A DNA stretch of 64,000 nt from Psychrosphaera ytuae. Its GTDB lineage: Bacteria > Pseudomonadota > Gammaproteobacteria > Enterobacterales > Alteromonadaceae. Below the pieces are notes generated by a model. It did no database searches. It saw only the letters and a list, made by a program, of their open reading frames with translations, and was not told the origin of the DNA. Shown here one piece after another: positions 61,957 to 64,000 of this stretch. The stretch lies in NCBI RefSeq assembly GCF_017638545.1, contig NZ_CP072110.1, positions 2,356,001 through 2,420,000 on the forward strand, read 5' to 3'. A program made the translations under genes and the position numbers. Each line of letters begins with the position of its first letter. Position 1 is the stretch's first letter.

Positions 61957-63789
61957 ATGAGCCAGCCAAACGACCGTAAGGGCCTAAGAAACGTAGCGAT
62001 CATTGCGCACGTTGACCACGGTAAAACAACGCTAGTTGACAAACTTCTAGCACAATCAGGTACGCTAGATTCTCGTACTGATTTAGATGAGCGAGTCATG
62101 GACTCGAATGACATCGAAAAAGAGCGTGGTATTACCATTCTTGCTAAAAACACGGCTATCGACTGGAACGGCTACCGTGTAAACATCGTAGATACTCCGG
62201 GACACGCCGACTTCGGTGGTGAAGTAGAACGTGTTATGTCAATGGTTGACTCTGTATTGCTAATCGTAGATGCGCAAGAAGGTCCGATGCCACAGACGCG
62301 TTTCGTTACTCAAAAAGCATTCGCTCAAGGCCTTAAGCCAATCGTTGTTATCAACAAAATTGACAAGCCAGGCGCACGTCCTGACTGGGTAATGGACCAA
62401 GTTTTTGACTTGTTCGACAACTTAGGTGCAACTGACGAACAGTTGGACTTCCAAGTTGTTTATGCCTCTGCACTTAACGGTTGGGCTTCTCATGAAGAAG
62501 ACGTGACTGGTACAGACATGACGCCATTGTTCGAAACTATCATCGACCAAGTTCCAGCGCCAGAAGTGGATGCCGACGGTGCATTCCAAATGCAGGTTTC
62601 TCAGCTTGATTACAGCTCTTACTTAGGTGTTATCGGTGTTGGCCGTATCATGCGTGGCACTGTTAAACCGGGTCAACAAGTAACTGTTCAAACGGCTGCG
62701 GGCAAAATCCACAACGGTAAAGTTGGTAAAGTATTTGGTTACTTAGGTCTAGAGCGTTACGAAGCAGATTCAGCGACAGCAGGTGACATCATCGCTATCA
62801 CAGGTCTTGGTGAACTTAAGATCTCTGACACTATCTGTTGTCCGACAGAAGTTGAGCCTCTACCGCCACTATCGGTTGATGAGCCAACAGTTACAATGAC
62901 ATTCCAGGTAAACACTTCGCCATTTGCTGGTCAAGAAGGTAAGTACGTTACTTCTCGTAACATCCTTGAACGTCTACAAAACGAATTGGTACACAACGTA
63001 GCACTACGCGTTGAAGAAACTGAAGATCCGGACAAGTTCCGCGTTTCAGGTCGTGGTGAATTACACTTAGGTATCTTAATCGAGAACATGCGTCGTGAAG
63101 GTTACGAATTAGCGGTATCTCGCCCTGAAGTAATCATGCGTGAAATCGACGGTGAAATTCAAGAACCGTACGAAACAGTAACCATCGACGTTGAAGAAGC
63201 ACACCAAGGTTCTATCATGGAAAACATGGGCCTTCGTAAAGCTGAACTAACTGACATGGCACCAGATGGTAAAGGTCGTATCCGTATGGACTTCATCATG
63301 CCAAGCCGTGGTTTAATTGGTTTCCAAACTGAATTCATGACATTGACTTCTGGTTCTGGTCTTCTTTACCACACATTTATGGAATACGGTCCGCACAAAG
63401 GTGGTGAGATCGGTGCTCGTAAGAACGGTGTATTGATTGCAAACGCAACAGGTAAGGCACTAACTAACGCACTATTTAACCTTCAAGAACGCGGTCGTAT
63501 GATGATCGGTCACGGTACTGAAGTATACGAAGGTATGATCATCGGTATTCACAGCCGTGACAACGACCTTACGGTTAATGCGCTTAAAGGTAAGCAGTTA
63601 ACGAACGTTCGTGCATCTGGTACTGATGACGCACAGGTTCTTACTCCACCAATTATCATGACGCTTGAACAAGCACTTGAGTTCATCGACGATGACGAAT
63701 TGGTAGAAATCACACCTGAAAACATCCGTATTCGTAAAAAGCACTTAACTGAAGCTGAGCGTAAGCGTGCTTCTCGTGCTAAAGGCTAA
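61957..63789 (+). CDS. typA: ribosome-associated GTPase TypA/BipA
   Basis: Translational GTPase of 610 residues related to EF-G and LepA, acting in 50S assembly and stress or cold adaptation. G1 is AHVDHGKTTLVDKLL, the switch I region includes DSNDIEKERGITILAKNTA, G3 is DTPGHADFGGEVERV and G4 is NKIDKPGARPDWV. Domains III and V follow, with the BipA-specific C-terminal domain ending KKHLTEAERKRASRAKG. Codon use is strongly biased, as expected for high expression. AGGA ribosome-binding site. Confidence 0.98.
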   Translation: MSQPNDRKGLRNVAIIAHVDHGKTTLVDKLLAQSGTLDSRTDLDERVMDSNDIEKERGITILAKNTAIDWNGYRVNIVDTPGHADFGGEVERVMSMVDSVLLIVDAQEGPMPQTRFVTQKAFAQGLKPIVVINKIDKPGARPDWVMDQVFDLFDNLGATDEQLDFQVVYASALNGWASHEEDVTGTDMTPLFETIIDQVPAPEVDADGAFQMQVSQLDYSSYLGVIGVGRIMRGTVKPGQQVTVQTAAGKIHNGKVGKVFGYLGLERYEADSATAGDIIAITGLGELKISDTICCPTEVEPLPPLSVDEPTVTMTFQVNTSPFAGQEGKYVTSRNILERLQNELVHNVALRVEETEDPDKFRVSGRGELHLGILIENMRREGYELAVSRPEVIMREIDGEIQEPYETVTIDVEEAHQGSIMENMGLRKAELTDMAPDGKGRIRMDFIMPSRGLIGFQTEFMTLTSGSGLLYHTFMEYGPHKGGEIGARKNGVLIANATGKALTNALFNLQERGRMMIGHGTEVYEGMIIGIHSRDNDLTVNALKGKQLTNVRASGTDDAQVLTPPIIMTLEQALEFIDDDELVEITPENIRIRKKHLTEAERKRASRAKG

Positions 63790-63812
63790 TCCCTTTTAAA
63801 AACGATATCTGA

Positions 63813-63843
63813 AAAATCCCTGGCTTTGGCCGGGGATTTTTTT
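63813..63843 (+). terminator. terminator after typA
   Basis: 12-bp stem AAAATCCCTGGC / GCCGGGGATTTT (one T-G pair) with a TTTG loop and continuing T-tract. Confidence 0.87.
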
Positions 63844-63891
63844 GTCTGCGATTTGATTATCGAGATATTAAAGGCTTGTATCTAATTTCAC

Positions 63892-63907
63892 TGGCACGTT
63901 TGTTGAA
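63892..63907 (+). promoter_or_regulatory. sigma-54-like promoter candidate
   Basis: TGGCACG-TTTG-TTGAA: the -24 element is perfect and the spacing correct, but the -12 GC is GA. It lies 52 bases before the ATG of the gene cut by the window edge. Confidence 0.3.
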
Positions 63908-63959
63908 ACTTCTCTCATAAATAAAGTTTAAAGCGCAGCATTATGAGCGAAGGAAGTAG

Positions 63960-64000
63960 ATGGAAGACCAACTAATACAAAGGTTTATTGAGGAAAATAA
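63960..64000 (+). CDS. start of an unidentified gene (cut at window edge)
   Basis: An ATG with an AGGAAG ribosome-binding site opens a frame of 13 complete codons (MEDQLIQRFIEEN) that continues past the window end. Too little is visible to assign a family. Confidence 0.5.
   Translation, partial: MEDQLIQRFIEEN

Noticed and set aside
1..64000. tRNA, rRNA, IS elements, attachment sites or a replication origin
   Set aside because: Nothing with cloverleaf features, transposase, integrase, terminal inverted repeats or DnaA-box clusters was recognised on either strand.

Overview
The window is chromosomal core sequence of a marine-type gammaproteobacterium, most likely of the order Alteromonadales. 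The evidence is a complete mannose-sensitive haemagglutinin (MSHA) type IV pilus locus, a MotX protein of the sodium-driven polar flagellum, MreBCD-Maf-RNase G directly after the pilus locus, and the gammaproteobacterial runs tsaE-amiB-mutL-miaA-hfq-hflX-hflK-hflC-yjeT-purA and rpsF-priB-rpsR-rplI-dnaB-alr. The sequence is moderately AT-rich. I see no tRNA, rRNA, insertion sequence, prophage or CRISPR array. No gene-free stretch exceeds about 215 bases.

Layout. 1-1817: the 3' part of a large TPR protein resembling PrsT of PEP-CTERM/exopolysaccharide systems. 1941-3953: a YajR-type MFS transporter and SSB. 4124-26907: the MSHA locus in the order csrD(mshH), [an inverted PLP-enzyme gene], mshI, a PilN-like gene, mshJ, K, L, M, N, E, G, F, B, A, C, D, O, P, Q. 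MshQ is 2146 residues long and holds two families of tandem repeats plus a LamG-like domain. 27060-31580: mreB, mreC, mreD, maf, rng. 31619-42015: tsaE to purA. 42184-49268: an S41 protease lipoprotein, motX, rnr, rlmB, an orphan solute-binding protein and a TlpA-like thioredoxin. 49443-50822: the S6/PriB/S18/L9 operon. 50950-53063: ECF sigma factor, membrane partner and DUF4097 protein. 53235-59298: dnaB, alr, a PAS-GGDEF protein, Lrp regulator, LysE exporter, nagA. 59402-61743: an unknown secreted protein, CheX and a second PAS-GGDEF protein. 61957-63789: typA/bipA, followed by the first 13 codons of another gene at the right edge.

How the genes work together. Much of the window concerns surface attachment and motility: the MSHA machine (MshE/M ATPases, MshG platform, MshI-J-K alignment proteins, MshL secretin, MshA-D/O/P pilins, MshQ), MotX and CheX. 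Cyclic di-GMP is a plausible common signal, because the window encodes two GGDEF enzymes with intact active and inhibitory sites, a degenerate GGDEF-EAL protein (CsrD), and an MshE with the c-di-GMP-binding N-terminal domain. The other genes are housekeeping: cell shape, RNA processing, mismatch repair, tRNA modification, membrane-protease control, purine synthesis, ribosome and replication.

The most unusual items are the repeat-expanded MshQ with acidic calcium-loop-like segments, a sigma-28-like promoter placed exactly upstream of motX, the PLP-enzyme gene inserted head-on into the msh locus, the ECF-sigma/DUF4097 cassette whose membrane partner has no cysteine, and the uncharacterised secreted protein overlapping cheX. 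I did not find a clearly new multi-gene system; the MshQ architecture is the best candidate for undescribed biology.
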